From contig NZ_FMZB01000001.1 of the NCBI RefSeq assembly GCF_900101385.1, forward strand, positions 62,001 to 126,000: a stretch of DNA of 64,000 nucleotides, written 5' to 3'. Positions within the stretch are counted from its first letter, which is position 1, and every line of letters starts with the position of its first letter. Source of the stretch: Terribacillus halophilus (GTDB lineage Bacteria > Bacillota > Bacilli > Bacillales > Amphibacillaceae). Positions 16,375-24,700 of this stretch are shown in pieces. Under the pieces are notes generated by a model. That model saw only the letters and a program-made list of their open reading frames with translations, did not search any database and had not been told where the DNA came from. The translations under genes were made by a program, and so were the position numbers.

Positions 16375-17604
16375 TCAGAAAGCCCAATTTCCTTTTTCGA
16401 AAATCTTTTCGACTTTGCCATCCGCTGTTTCGCCTGTAATGGATAGTTCTCCAGAACCAACCATGAAGTCAACATGTGCCAGACTGTAGTTGAACCCAAT
16501 TGCTTTTAACGCTTCTTTCGTTTTGTTGCGGGCATCTTTCACGCACATGCCGATTGCTTGTCCAAGTGCCAAATGGCAGGATGCATTTTCATCGAATAAT
16601 GTATTATTGAATACGATTCCGGATTGGGAAATCGGTGATTGATGGGGTACGAGCGCAACCTCGCCCAGGAAGCGGGCGCCTTCGTCGGTTTCCAGCAGGT
16701 TTTTCAACGTGTCGTAGCCTTTTTCCGCTGTGAAATCAACAACTTTTCCTTGCTCAAAAGTGAGGGAAAAGTTCTCAAGCAAAGTGCCTGCATAATTCAG
16801 TGGCTTTGTGCTACTAACCGTTCCGTTCACCCCATTTTTCACAGGAATAGTAAATACTTCTTCTGTAGGAAGATTCGGTATATAGGTAGAGCCATCTTCT
16901 TTCATGAATTCTGCACAAGTCCAGAAGGATTCCGGATGCAGCTCAATCGTCAAATCGGTTCCAGGTCCAGTATAATGCAGCTTGCGATAGTCACGTGCAT
17001 TCAAATGGTCAGCGTTTTTCTTCATTGCTTTGACATGCTGTTCCCATAGCTCGACCGTATTTTCCTGATCGGAACGGGTAGTGAAGAAGATTGCATCCCA
17101 TAGTTTGTCGACTGCTGCTTGTCCCTTCGAATCAGGGAAAACAGATTCCGCCCATTCAACGGTCGGAACGGACGCAATGAGCCAGTTTATCCGGCCATTC
17201 GTTTTGTGGGCTTGATATCCTTGTCTAGCTGCGCCCATTGCTTTCGTATAACGGGCAACCCTTGCCGGATCGATTCCATCAAACAGGGATGGATTCGGTG
17301 TTTTAAGCTCCAGGAAAGCTGTATCAGCAGCTGCCAATTCTTCGTAAACACGACCGCGGAATGGTGTGAAGTAATCCAAATCTTCTACTTTTGCATGCTT
17401 TATTTTTGCTTTCGTGATGTTATCATCCTGATAATCGACAATGATATCCCGCATTCCAGCTTCGTATGCCTTCTCGGCAATAATCTTTGTAAATGGTGCA
17501 GCTGCCAATTCTGCCACAATCATCAAATCCTGATCTTGCTTCACCTTCAAGCCGATATGCAGTAAAAGCTCGGCGTATTTTGCTAACTTTTGTTCGAATT
17601 GCAT
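16375..17604 (-). CDS. ampS: M29-family aminopeptidase (AmpS)
   Basis: A 409-aa metallo-aminopeptidase of the thermophilic AmpS/AmpT family (M29), which removes N-terminal residues in the cytoplasm with two metal ions. Length equals B. subtilis AmpS. Recognisable segments are the Glu-rich LGEVALVPHQSPIS, the metal-binding HLALGQAIG region, and NYSLAHVDFMVGSGELSITG, which carries the conserved His and Asp near the C-terminus. The start follows AAAGGGGG. It is monocistronic and faces the Nudix gene. Confidence 0.93.
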   Translation of the reverse strand: MQFEQKLAKYAELLLHIGLKVKQDQDLMIVAELAAAPFTKIIAEKAYEAGMRDIIVDYQDDNITKAKIKHAKVEDLDYFTPFRGRVYEELAAADTAFLELKTPNPSLFDGIDPARVARYTKAMGAARQGYQAHKTNGRINWLIASVPTVEWAESVFPDSKGQAAVDKLWDAIFFTTRSDQENTVELWEQHVKAMKKNADHLNARDYRKLHYTGPGTDLTIELHPESFWTCAEFMKEDGSTYIPNLPTEEVFTIPVKNGVNGTVSSTKPLNYAGTLLENFSLTFEQGKVVDFTAEKGYDTLKNLLETDEGARFLGEVALVPHQSPISQSGIVFNNTLFDENASCHLALGQAIGMCVKDARNKTKEALKAIGFNYSLAHVDFMVGSGELSITGETADGKVEKIFEKGNWAF

Positions 17605-17656
17605 GAGAATCCCCCTTTTATCATCGTATCTCCATCATTTTACCAGAAAATTATGA

Positions 17657-18163
17657 CTAGAGCCGATACTCCAAGGAGAATTTTGCGATCGGATCAAAAT
17701 GAGAGGAGTGCTTGATATGACGCGGGAAGATCCAGCGTCGGGAAATCTGTTTCACTGCATCGGTCAAATCAGTGCCTGCACCGCTCCAAAAGGCCTGCCA
17801 GACGAACTTCGTGCAATAATTCCAATCGGTATCCGCCAAGGTGCGGTTGAATCGGTATCCTTTCATTGAATGAATCGACTTCTCCGCCCATGCTGCTGCT
17901 CCTGCTGGATCCGTTTTTGGTCGAAGCAAGGTGATCGTTCCGCCATAACGATGCCGGGATAGATAAGAGGCCAACGATTCAGTGATCCCGCCAGATGGAT
18001 GCGCATGAAAAATTCGATCACCATTCCCGGCAATGCCGGCATGGCTGAAGAAAAAAGTGGAGGGGCTGATCGAACTGTACAGTACATCACCAGTCTGAAG
18101 CAACGCTCGTATGTCAGTAGCGGTTTGATAGAGCTTTTCAATTTCTGCTTTGGACTTCCTCAT
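17657..18163 (-). CDS. YiiX/permuted papain-like (NlpC/P60-type) hydrolase
   Basis: A 168-aa protein resembling the circularly permuted NlpC/P60 amidases (YiiX/YebB type). The candidate catalytic His41 is in FFFSHAGIAG and the candidate Cys117 in DWNYCTKFVWQAF, the permuted His-first order of that family; GDVLYSS at residues 25-31 is the usual opening strand. It has no signal peptide or membrane segment, so it appears cytoplasmic. Substrates in this family include acyl and peptidyl amide or thioester bonds; none can be assigned here. The start is set by AAGGAGTGA (complement of 18169-18177) ahead of ATG 18163. It lies back-to-back with the dioxygenase gene. Confidence 0.68.
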   Translation of the reverse strand: MRKSKAEIEKLYQTATDIRALLQTGDVLYSSISPSTFFFSHAGIAGNGDRIFHAHPSGGITESLASYLSRHRYGGTITLLRPKTDPAGAAAWAEKSIHSMKGYRFNRTLADTDWNYCTKFVWQAFWSGAGTDLTDAVKQISRRWIFPRHIKHSSHFDPIAKFSLEYRL

Positions 18164-18271
18164 CGGGGTCACTCCTTGTTTAAATGTCATAAAATCGCAA
18201 TCGAAAGCATGTTCCTTTAACGCTGCATGTATTATGATAGAGAAAGATTCTAGATTTGTGGAGGTTTAAGC

Positions 18272-19024
18272 ATGCACGCATTAAAGAAACAAGGATACAG
18301 CATATATGATTTACAAAAGGATCTCGCATATGACGGGATGGAAAAGGATTTAGCTGAGATACAGGCTGTTTTTGATACATTGCCTGCTGATAGTTATGCA
18401 CCGGAACTGAACCGTTACCGCCGTTATTCGAGGGCAATCATCTTCGATAAGGACAATCGCCTGGAATGGCTGCCGGGAATCGAGCGGGAGAATGGGAGCA
18501 TGGCGCAATATTTCCAAGGCCGCTTCAACCCGGAGTACGTCGATTCCTATCGGGAATTCCCATCACTACCGGATCATATCCTGGAAAATAAACTATTGCA
18601 GAAAATCATCATGCATGATTACCATGAAACGTTCTGGCAGAAAGAGGACTTGATCCTCCCGGTTCATGCGGGCATTCATTTCGTCAAACTTGAGGTGACA
18701 GAAGATGGACAAGAGGGTGTATCTTCTCCTAACTTGATTCATCAGGACGGTGAACCGTTCACTTTTGCACATCTTATCAAGCGTGACAATGTTGTCGGCG
18801 GACTGAATATCATCGCGACTCCTGCCTGTGCAGGTAAATTGCCGGAGGATGCAGACTCCAGTCAGTTCCACGAAAGTTTCGAAATTCACCAGCCGCTTGA
18901 ATCCTACGGGGTGCATGATGAGGCTGTCAGTCACTATGTAAGCCCAATCAGAAAAGGGGAGGCAGACCGACCTGGTGTACGTGCAGTCCTCTTGATCGAT
19001 TTCCAGCCAACTGTATTAGCTTAA
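18272..19024 (+). CDS. 2OG-Fe(II) dioxygenase, amino-acid hydroxylase (IDO) type
   Basis: A 250-aa cytoplasmic protein of the 2OG-Fe dioxygenase family that includes L-isoleucine 4-hydroxylase of Bacillus thuringiensis. The iron ligands His157 and Asp159 are in LIHQDGEPFTFAHLI, and the distal His is probably His221 in VSHYVSPI. Arg237 in GVRAVLLIDF is suited to bind the 2-oxoglutarate carboxylate. N-terminal NRYRRYSRAIIF and the Phe/Tyr-rich region of residues 75-95 match that family. It may hydroxylate a free aliphatic amino acid, but the substrate cannot be read from sequence. It is followed 19 bp later by a GNAT gene, so the two may form an operon. Confidence 0.8.
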   Translation: MHALKKQGYSIYDLQKDLAYDGMEKDLAEIQAVFDTLPADSYAPELNRYRRYSRAIIFDKDNRLEWLPGIERENGSMAQYFQGRFNPEYVDSYREFPSLPDHILENKLLQKIIMHDYHETFWQKEDLILPVHAGIHFVKLEVTEDGQEGVSSPNLIHQDGEPFTFAHLIKRDNVVGGLNIIATPACAGKLPEDADSSQFHESFEIHQPLESYGVHDEAVSHYVSPIRKGEADRPGVRAVLLIDFQPTVLA

Positions 19025-19043
19025 GTCCAGAAAGGGGATAGGG

Positions 19044-19553
19044 ATGGCAGTTACCATACGCGAGGCAAAGAGAGCTGACTGTGGAAGAATCGGTGAAATC
19101 AGTACAAAAAGCTGGCAATTAGCTTATCAAAACATATTGCCGCCTGATTATTTGGCTGCCATTCGTCAGGAAGATAGGGCGGCACGTTTCGAAAAAGTAC
19201 TCGAATCCGGTTCCCTTATGTTTGTTGCGGAAGTGGATGGAATGCTTGTCGGTTTCATCAGCGGGGGAAGATCCCGGGGAGGTGTGCATCCAGATTATGA
19301 CGGTGAAGTATATGCCATTTATATAGATCCCGATTACACGAAGCGGGGAATCGGTACATTACTTTTGCAGTCACTGGAGAACAGGCTTGCTGCCGAAGGA
19401 ATTCAAGGAGTGTTCGCCTGGATGCTTGTTGGGAATGAGTCCAGATACTTCTATGAAGGTCTTGGCGGAAAGAAGATTGCTGAGGATCAGTTTGAGATAG
19501 ATGGTGTCTCTTATCCTGAAATTGCATATGGATGGAAGATAGCGGACAGATGA
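19044..19553 (+). CDS. GNAT family N-acetyltransferase
   Basis: A 169-aa acetyltransferase. The acetyl-CoA pyrophosphate loop is RGIGTLLLQSLE after the strand EVYAIYIDPDY, and the C-terminal GNAT motif NESRYFYEGLGGKK is present. N-terminal TIREAKRADCGRIGEISTKSW is typical. The acceptor is unknown; a small amine, amino acid or protein N-terminus are all possible. AAAGGGG lies upstream. The gap to the 2OG dioxygenase gene is 19 bp with no terminator, which suggests joint transcription, and a modification of the hydroxylated product is a speculative link. Confidence 0.87.
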   Translation: MAVTIREAKRADCGRIGEISTKSWQLAYQNILPPDYLAAIRQEDRAARFEKVLESGSLMFVAEVDGMLVGFISGGRSRGGVHPDYDGEVYAIYIDPDYTKRGIGTLLLQSLENRLAAEGIQGVFAWMLVGNESRYFYEGLGGKKIAEDQFEIDGVSYPEIAYGWKIADR

Positions 19554-19569
19554 TGTCCGCTATTTTTTT
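19539..19569. terminator. Terminator overlapping the GNAT stop
   Basis: ATAGCGGACA (19539-19548) pairs with TGTCCGCTAT (19554-19563); the GNAT stop codon lies in the loop and a T-tract follows. The same hairpin ends the convergent broken phosphatase gene, whose own original stop is at 19560-19562. Confidence 0.87.
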
Positions 19570-20108
19570 ATGCGCAGGAACTCTGCCTGTATGTAGTGTG
19601 AACCATCAAAAGTGAGTTTCCAGATAGCTGGCATCGGTAGCTCCTTCCAAAAAGCATAATCAAATCTTTTATCGTAATGACCCATAGTCAGCGCCATCAG
19701 ATTTCCATGCGTCCCAATAGCGACCCTTTTACCAGGTTAAGCAGTGAGTATATCTTGACAAGCAGCCGCACCCCTTTTCCTGGCCGTCATATTCGATTCG
19801 CCACCTGGAAATTGGTACACTTCCTCTGACCATAAACGGTCCATCGCTCCCTGGAAGTCTTCGACCGGAGAGGACGCAATTTGTCTTTCGCGGAGTCTTT
19901 CATCAAAAACAGCAGCAGATGGATCAGCTACGATCGTTTCCCAAGCGCGCCGGTAGGGGCTGGAAATAAATACGTCTATATTTTCCGCTTCCAAAAACTT
20001 CTGAACAAACTTCGCATCGGCGTAACCTTGCTCGGATAATGACCGGTTCCGTTCATCCGGTGTATAGATAGTATGTGCGTGGCGAACAAAATAAAGTGTT
20101 GTGTGCAT
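19560..20108 (-). pseudogene. Histidine phosphatase family protein, split by an in-frame TAA
   Basis: A phosphoglycerate-mutase-like phosphatase gene with one premature stop. The first 123 codons give LYFVRHAHT (phosphohistidine motif RHG-like) and end at ILTA with TAA (complement of 19737-19739). Reading on in the same frame gives PGKRVAIGTHGNLMALTMGH and continues openly for about 59 codons to TAG at 19560-19562. The continuation holds the second catalytic His (THGN) and closes the family's usual length of about 182 aa. So one ochre mutation, not a frameshift, removes the second active-site His. The reading frame is otherwise undamaged, so it is recent, suppressed, or a sequencing error. 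The 123-aa product should be inactive. Confidence 0.85.
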
Positions 20109-20172
20109 AGCGATCCTCCTCAGGTTTATTCTATCAGAATGAAGGAGGGCATTTGCAATTTCAGTTGATCTA

Positions 20173-20193
20173 AGTTACATTTTGTAAGTAACT
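20173..20193. promoter_or_regulatory. Candidate operator upstream of the ring-cleaving dioxygenase gene
   Basis: Nested inverted repeats: TTACA-TTT-TGTAA at 20175-20187 inside AGTTAC (20173-20178) and GTAACT (20188-20193). It is about 30 bp before the start codon. The shape fits a dimeric repressor of the MarR/DUF24 type such as those that sense quinones in Bacillus, but I cannot name the regulator. Confidence 0.45.
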
Positions 20194-20223
20194 AATAAAT
20201 TGTACGTTTAGGGGGCGAAGCAG

Positions 20224-21192
20224 ATGATGGAGCTTCACGGTATTCACCATGTTTCAGCCATAACAGCGAATGCGGCAAATAATTATGATTTTTATACAAA
20301 AATAATGGGAATGCGCCTTGTCAAAAAGACTGTCAATCAGGATGATACATCCATGTACCACCTATTTTATGCTGACAAGCTCGGCAGTCCGGGCACGGAT
20401 CTGACTTTTTTCGAAATTCACCGGGCAGGCAGGACGTATACAGGCAATAATAGTATCTCCTTGACTTCCTTGCGTGTGGCATCAGATGAAGCAATCCATT
20501 ATTGGGCAGGTCGTCTAGAAGAATATGATATCCAATCAAAAGAAGTGGAACTACAGGGACGAAAGGTTCTCTTCTTTGAGGATCCAGAAAAACAAAGGCT
20601 CATGCTGGTGTCCGATGAACAAAATGAAGGCGTAGCAGCAGGCATTCCGTGGGAAGGTACCGATGTTCCGGCTGAGTTTGCGATCATTGGACTTGGTCCA
20701 GTAAAGCTTACAGTGCCAGAGCTTGAACCGACAGAGCGGGTCTTGCTGGAATTGATGGGATTCCGAAAGAAAACAGAGGCTCAGCTTGCTGATGGTACGA
20801 ATTTACACATTTACGAAGTAGGACAAGGCGGCACAGGTGCCGAGGTAATGGTGGAAGTTGAACCTGGATTGCAGCGGGAACGTCCTGGCCGCGGCAGTGT
20901 GCACCATGTTGCATTCCGGGTGAAAGATAGGAAAGAACTAGAGCGGGCAAAGAAAATCCTTTATGCAGCTCACTTGCCGAATTCCGGTCTGGTAGACCGC
21001 TATTACTTTCAGTCACTTTATTTTCGGGAGCCGAATGGCATTCTGTTCGAGCTTGCGACAGACGGACCTGGATTCGCTACGGATGAAGACCCGGATGCAT
21101 TGGGTGAGACGCTTGCACTGCCGCCGTTTCTAGAAAGTGAGCGCAAGAGTATTGAAGCTAGACTGACACCGCTTGATACGAAGAAGAAATAA
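20224..21192 (+). CDS. Ring-cleaving dioxygenase, VOC family (MhqA/MhqO type)
   Basis: A 322-aa protein with two tandem VOC modules, of the Bacillus hydroquinone-dioxygenase family (MhqA, MhqE, MhqO). Module 1 starts LHGIHHVSAITANAANNYDFY; module 2 begins near residue 155 with GLGPVKLTVPEL and carries SVHHVAFRV and YYFQSLYFREPNGILFELATD. The His-His-Glu metal set is thus visible (His8/9, His223/224 region, Glu near 271). It probably opens quinone- or hydroquinone-derived rings, giving resistance to aromatic electrophiles. Either ATG 20224 or 20227 may be the start; AGGGGGCG precedes both. Its neighbours do not include mhqN, mhqP or mhqR. Confidence 0.85.
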   Translation: MMELHGIHHVSAITANAANNYDFYTKIMGMRLVKKTVNQDDTSMYHLFYADKLGSPGTDLTFFEIHRAGRTYTGNNSISLTSLRVASDEAIHYWAGRLEEYDIQSKEVELQGRKVLFFEDPEKQRLMLVSDEQNEGVAAGIPWEGTDVPAEFAIIGLGPVKLTVPELEPTERVLLELMGFRKKTEAQLADGTNLHIYEVGQGGTGAEVMVEVEPGLQRERPGRGSVHHVAFRVKDRKELERAKKILYAAHLPNSGLVDRYYFQSLYFREPNGILFELATDGPGFATDEDPDALGETLALPPFLESERKSIEARLTPLDTKKK

Positions 21193-21200
21193 CAAGTGGA

Positions 21201-21225
21201 AACCGCCTTACAGGGCGGTTTTTTC
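21201..21225 (+). terminator. Intrinsic terminator after the ring-cleaving dioxygenase gene
   Basis: AACCGCC (21201-21207) pairs with GGCGGTT (21214-21220), followed by a T-tract. Confidence 0.85.
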
Positions 21226-21298
21226 GTTTAGCAGGGTTGACGCAAGCAGCGGAAGTATGATTCTATAAATAGAAATAAATGCGTATAGAAAAGAGAGT

Positions 21299-21336
21299 TT
21301 CCCGAGCCTGAATTCCATGGTGCCGGGAATTTTTTA
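21299..21336 (+). promoter_or_regulatory. Terminator-like hairpin in the leader of ade (possible attenuator)
   Basis: TTCCCG plus GC (with one bulged A) pairs with GCCGGGAA, followed by six T, about 46 bp before the ade start. The preceding gene already has its own terminator at 21201-21225, so this second hairpin belongs to the ade leader. I do not see the conserved loops of a purine riboswitch. Its trigger, if it is an attenuator, is unknown. Confidence 0.45.
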
Positions 21337-21381
21337 CACGTTTATGGGCATAACGTATAAGGATAATAGGAGTTGAAGACA

Positions 21382-23175
21382 GTGGGAAAAAGAACAAAAC
21401 TATATGAAGCAGCAAAACAATTGGGTGAGGTTGCATTAGGAAAGCGTCCCGCTGATTTAATTATCCGAGATGGTGTGCTAGTCAACGTATTCACAGGAGA
21501 ACTGCTGGAGCATACTGATGTTGTCATATCTGGTGACCGAATTGCACTAGTCGGTAAAGCACGGAAGGAGCATGAAGGACCGAATACTAAAGTGATAGAA
21601 GCAAATGGACAGTATCTTGTACCAGGGCTGATTGATGGCCATATGCATGTGGAGAGTACGATGCTTTCCGTTACGGAATTTTCCAAGGCAGCACTTGCAA
21701 AAGGTACAACGACGGTATTCATGGATCCTCATGAGATAGCGAATGTATTCGGAATTGAAGGCGTTCGTTATATGCACGAAGAGGGGCAGCAGCTGCCGTT
21801 GAAAGTGTATACGACGTTTCCATCCTGTGTCCCTGCTACAGATGATTTGGAAGACGCCGGAGCCAGCCTGACTGTGGCAGATATTCAGGAAGGTCTAACC
21901 TGGGAGAATGTTCAAGGACTGGGAGAAGTGATGAACTTCCCTGGTGTCGTTCATGGAGACAGCAAAATGCATGGGGAAATAGCGGAGACAATTAAAGCGG
22001 ATAAGACGGTAACCGGCCACTTCCCTTCAGAAGACCCGTACGCGCTGCAAGCATATATCGCAGCAGGTGTTACATCCGATCATGAAACAATTGCCAAGGA
22101 AGATGCATTGGCTAAACTTCGTGCAGGCCTTCATGTGCAGATTCGTGAAGGTTCAGCATGGCGGGACGTGAAGGAAGTGATCAAGGTGATCACAGAATAT
22201 AACGTGGACACACGCAATATTTCCTTGGTTACGGATGATGTTTATCCGGAGACATTGATTACGAAAGGACATATGAACCATGTTGTCCGCCGGGCGATCG
22301 AGGAAGGGCTCGACCCTGTGACAGCAATTCAGCTGGCTACAATCAACTCTGCTCGGTATTTCCATATGGAAAATGATATCGGCAGTATCAGTGCGGGTAA
22401 ATTCGCAGATTTGCTTCTTATAGAGGATTTGCAGCAGATGGAAGCATCTACTGTCATAGCAGATGGAAGCATCCAATTTGAAAAAGGAGAGCTGCAGCAA
22501 GTATTTCCAGTGTACACATATCCAGATGCTGTGCGAAGCTCCGTGCATCTAGCCCGTGAAATGAAGGCCGATGATTTCCTTCACCGCACAAATCGTCCGG
22601 ATGGTGAAGTGAAGGTGAATGTCGTTAAAGCAATTGAAGGAAGTGCGCGGACAGAAAAGATGACTGCTTCCCTGCAAGTCAAAGATGGAGCGGTGCACAT
22701 AGATAAGAAACAGGATATCATCCATTTAACTTGTATTGAACGGCATAAAGGAACTGGGCAAATATCCAATGTCTTTGTGCATGGATTCCAGTTCCAGCAT
22801 GGAGCAGTCGCTTCGACCGTGGCACATGATAGTCATAATCTGCTCGTCATGGGTGTGGATCGTGAAGATATGGCTATTGCTGCGAACCGTCTGGCAGAAA
22901 TCGGCGGCGGACTTGTTGCTGTACGGAATGGCGAAGTTCTAGCAGAATTACCGATGCCGATTGCCGGACTGATGTCTGATCAGCCGCTTGAAACAGTGGT
23001 GGAACAAGTAAGTAATCTCGTGAAAGCCTGGGAAAACCTAGGGTGCAGCATAACTGATCCGATTATGACATTCTCCCTGATTGCCTTGGCGGTAATTCCA
23101 GAGATTCGGGTAACGAACCGCGGCCTTGCAGATGTCACCACATTTGAATTGATTGATGTTGTTATATCGGAATAA
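21382..23175 (+). CDS. ade: Adenine deaminase
   Basis: Deaminates adenine to hypoxanthine and ammonia in purine salvage. The 597-aa protein belongs to the amidohydrolase superfamily (AdeC). The metal-binding motif is PGLIDGHMHVEST, further conserved stretches are FMDPHEIANVFG, TGHFPSEDPYALQAYIAAGVTSDHE and LVTDDVYPE, and the C-terminal part has HDSHNLLVMG and PIAGLMSDQP. GTG at 21382 is chosen because AGGAG lies 9 nt upstream; the in-frame TTG at 21373 overlaps that site. A terminator-like hairpin sits in the leader. Confidence 0.95.
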   Translation: MGKRTKLYEAAKQLGEVALGKRPADLIIRDGVLVNVFTGELLEHTDVVISGDRIALVGKARKEHEGPNTKVIEANGQYLVPGLIDGHMHVESTMLSVTEFSKAALAKGTTTVFMDPHEIANVFGIEGVRYMHEEGQQLPLKVYTTFPSCVPATDDLEDAGASLTVADIQEGLTWENVQGLGEVMNFPGVVHGDSKMHGEIAETIKADKTVTGHFPSEDPYALQAYIAAGVTSDHETIAKEDALAKLRAGLHVQIREGSAWRDVKEVIKVITEYNVDTRNISLVTDDVYPETLITKGHMNHVVRRAIEEGLDPVTAIQLATINSARYFHMENDIGSISAGKFADLLLIEDLQQMEASTVIADGSIQFEKGELQQVFPVYTYPDAVRSSVHLAREMKADDFLHRTNRPDGEVKVNVVKAIEGSARTEKMTASLQVKDGAVHIDKKQDIIHLTCIERHKGTGQISNVFVHGFQFQHGAVASTVAHDSHNLLVMGVDREDMAIAANRLAEIGGGLVAVRNGEVLAELPMPIAGLMSDQPLETVVEQVSNLVKAWENLGCSITDPIMTFSLIALAVIPEIRVTNRGLADVTTFELIDVVISE

Positions 23176-23182
23176 GGTGGGA

Positions 23183-23210
23183 GAAACCAGCAGAAATGCT
23201 GGTTTTTCTT
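23183..23210 (+). terminator. Intrinsic terminator after ade
   Basis: GAAACCAGCA (23183-23192) pairs with TGCTGGTTTTT with a 4-nt loop and a T-tract. Confidence 0.85.
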
Positions 23211-23318
23211 CTTGTATATTGAATATTCCGATTACTTCTGATTTCATTGACAAAAAGTTAGATTATCTGTTATCTTACTTTAATACTTTACCATAATAAA
23301 GTGATGGAGGAATTAGAA

Positions 23319-24644
23319 GTGAATGCAGTTGTGATCGGCGTTATATTAGTACTTATACTAAGTTTATTACGAGTCAATGTAGTATTTTCCCTTATTTGCG
23401 GTGCGCTTGCTGGCGGTCTGGTCGGCGGTCTCGGGATGGATGGAACATTAGCTGCATTTACAGACGGAGTTGGAGGAGGAGCTGAGGTAGCCCTTAGTTA
23501 TGCGATGCTCGGCGGGTTTGCTGTTGCAATAGCGAGTACTGGTTTGCCAGAGGCGATGGTTCGAGGGATCATCTCGATCAGCGGAAAGAAAGACACGGCT
23601 TATTCTAAGAAGCGTTCACGTGCGCTGATCCTGATTTTGATTTTGATCATGGCTTGTCTGTCCCAGAATGCTATTCCAGTTCATATTGCATTCATCCCAT
23701 TGCTCATACCGCCTTTGTTATCAATTTTGAATGACTTGCAGATCGACAGGCGGCTGACAGCGACTATTCTTACCTTCGGCTTGGTGACACCGTATATGGC
23801 ACTTCCAGTAGGTTATGGAGAGATATTTCAAGGTCTCGTCGCGAGCAATATAACTTCGAATGGTCTGGAAGTAACATCAAATCAAGTTACCAAGGCGATG
23901 ATACTGCCTGCGCTTGGCATGGTGGTGGGTTTACTGATTGCACTCATAACTTATCGTAAACCGCGTGTTTATGAAAACAAGGAGCTTCCTGTTCCAGAAG
24001 GAGTACGTGAGGAAAATTCACGACTCGATTTAAAAACGTTGATCTTTTCTATTTTGTCCATCCTGGCAGCGTTGTCTGTTCAAATCTGGACAGACTCGAT
24101 GATTTTTGGCGCACTTGCAGGTATTGTTGTTCTGTATGCAACAGGTACTGTCAAATGGAAGGAGGCCGATAACATACTGACAAACGGTATGCGGCTCATG
24201 GCATTCATCGGATTTGTTATGATTGCTGCATCGGGATTTGCAAATGTCATTGGTGAGACCGGCGATGTTGAAGGTCTGGTTGAAAGTGCCGCAAGCGCGA
24301 TCAACGGCAGCCAAGCATTAGGGGCTTTTCTGATGCTGGTAGTCGGCCTGCTTGTAACGATGGGTATTGGATCTTCTTTTTCAACGGTACCTGTCATTGC
24401 TACTATTTTTGTGCCATTAGCAGTTGAATTAGGCTTCAGTCCGCTTGCGATCATAGCATTGGTTGGTACTGCGGGAGCTCTTGGCGATGCTGGATCACCA
24501 GCATCCGATTCAACGCTTGGTCCAACATCAGGCTTAAATGCGGACGGACAGCATAATCACATATGGGACAGCGTTGTTCCTACTTTCCTGCATTACAACT
24601 TGCCTGTTATCGCACTCGGCTGGATTGCTGCGATGATCCTCTGA
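23319..24644 (+). CDS. yuiF: Na+/H+ antiporter NhaC-superfamily transporter (YuiF-like)
   Basis: A 441-aa polytopic membrane protein (about 11-12 segments), almost exactly the length of B. subtilis YuiF. The N-terminus (NAVVIGVILVLILSLLRVNVVFSLICGA) is a strong first membrane pair, and GSSFSTVPVIATIFVPLAVELG and LGDAGSPASDSTLGPTSGLNADGQHNHIWDSVVPTFLHYN near the end are family marks. The family is often labelled Na+/H+ antiporter, but an amino-acid transport role is equally possible. GTG at 23319 is chosen: GGAGGA is 7 nt upstream and the upstream in-frame GTG at 23301 precedes that site. The next gene follows 57 bp on from its own promoter. Confidence 0.85.
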   Translation: MNAVVIGVILVLILSLLRVNVVFSLICGALAGGLVGGLGMDGTLAAFTDGVGGGAEVALSYAMLGGFAVAIASTGLPEAMVRGIISISGKKDTAYSKKRSRALILILILIMACLSQNAIPVHIAFIPLLIPPLLSILNDLQIDRRLTATILTFGLVTPYMALPVGYGEIFQGLVASNITSNGLEVTSNQVTKAMILPALGMVVGLLIALITYRKPRVYENKELPVPEGVREENSRLDLKTLIFSILSILAALSVQIWTDSMIFGALAGIVVLYATGTVKWKEADNILTNGMRLMAFIGFVMIAASGFANVIGETGDVEGLVESAASAINGSQALGAFLMLVVGLLVTMGIGSSFSTVPVIATIFVPLAVELGFSPLAIIALVGTAGALGDAGSPASDSTLGPTSGLNADGQHNHIWDSVVPTFLHYNLPVIALGWIAAMIL

Positions 24645-24647
24645 CGG

Positions 24648-24676
24648 TTGAACGCGGGACTTGCTAGCGTTATGAT
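24648..24676 (+). promoter_or_regulatory. Sigma-A-type promoter of the amidase gene
   Basis: TTGAAC (24648-24653), 17-nt spacer, TATGAT (24671-24676), starting four bases after the yuiF stop codon. Confidence 0.72.
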
Positions 24677-24700
24677 ACGTGTAGAGGATAAAAAGGGGCG

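Noticed and set aside
20224-21192. Catechol 2,3-dioxygenase of a complete aromatic degradation pathway
   Set aside because: No further ring-degradation genes lie nearby; the two-module VOC form fits the stress-related Mhq type.
21237-21381. Purine (guanine/adenine) riboswitch before ade
   Set aside because: Scattered GTATA pieces are present but the conserved loop and core sequences of the purine aptamer are not.
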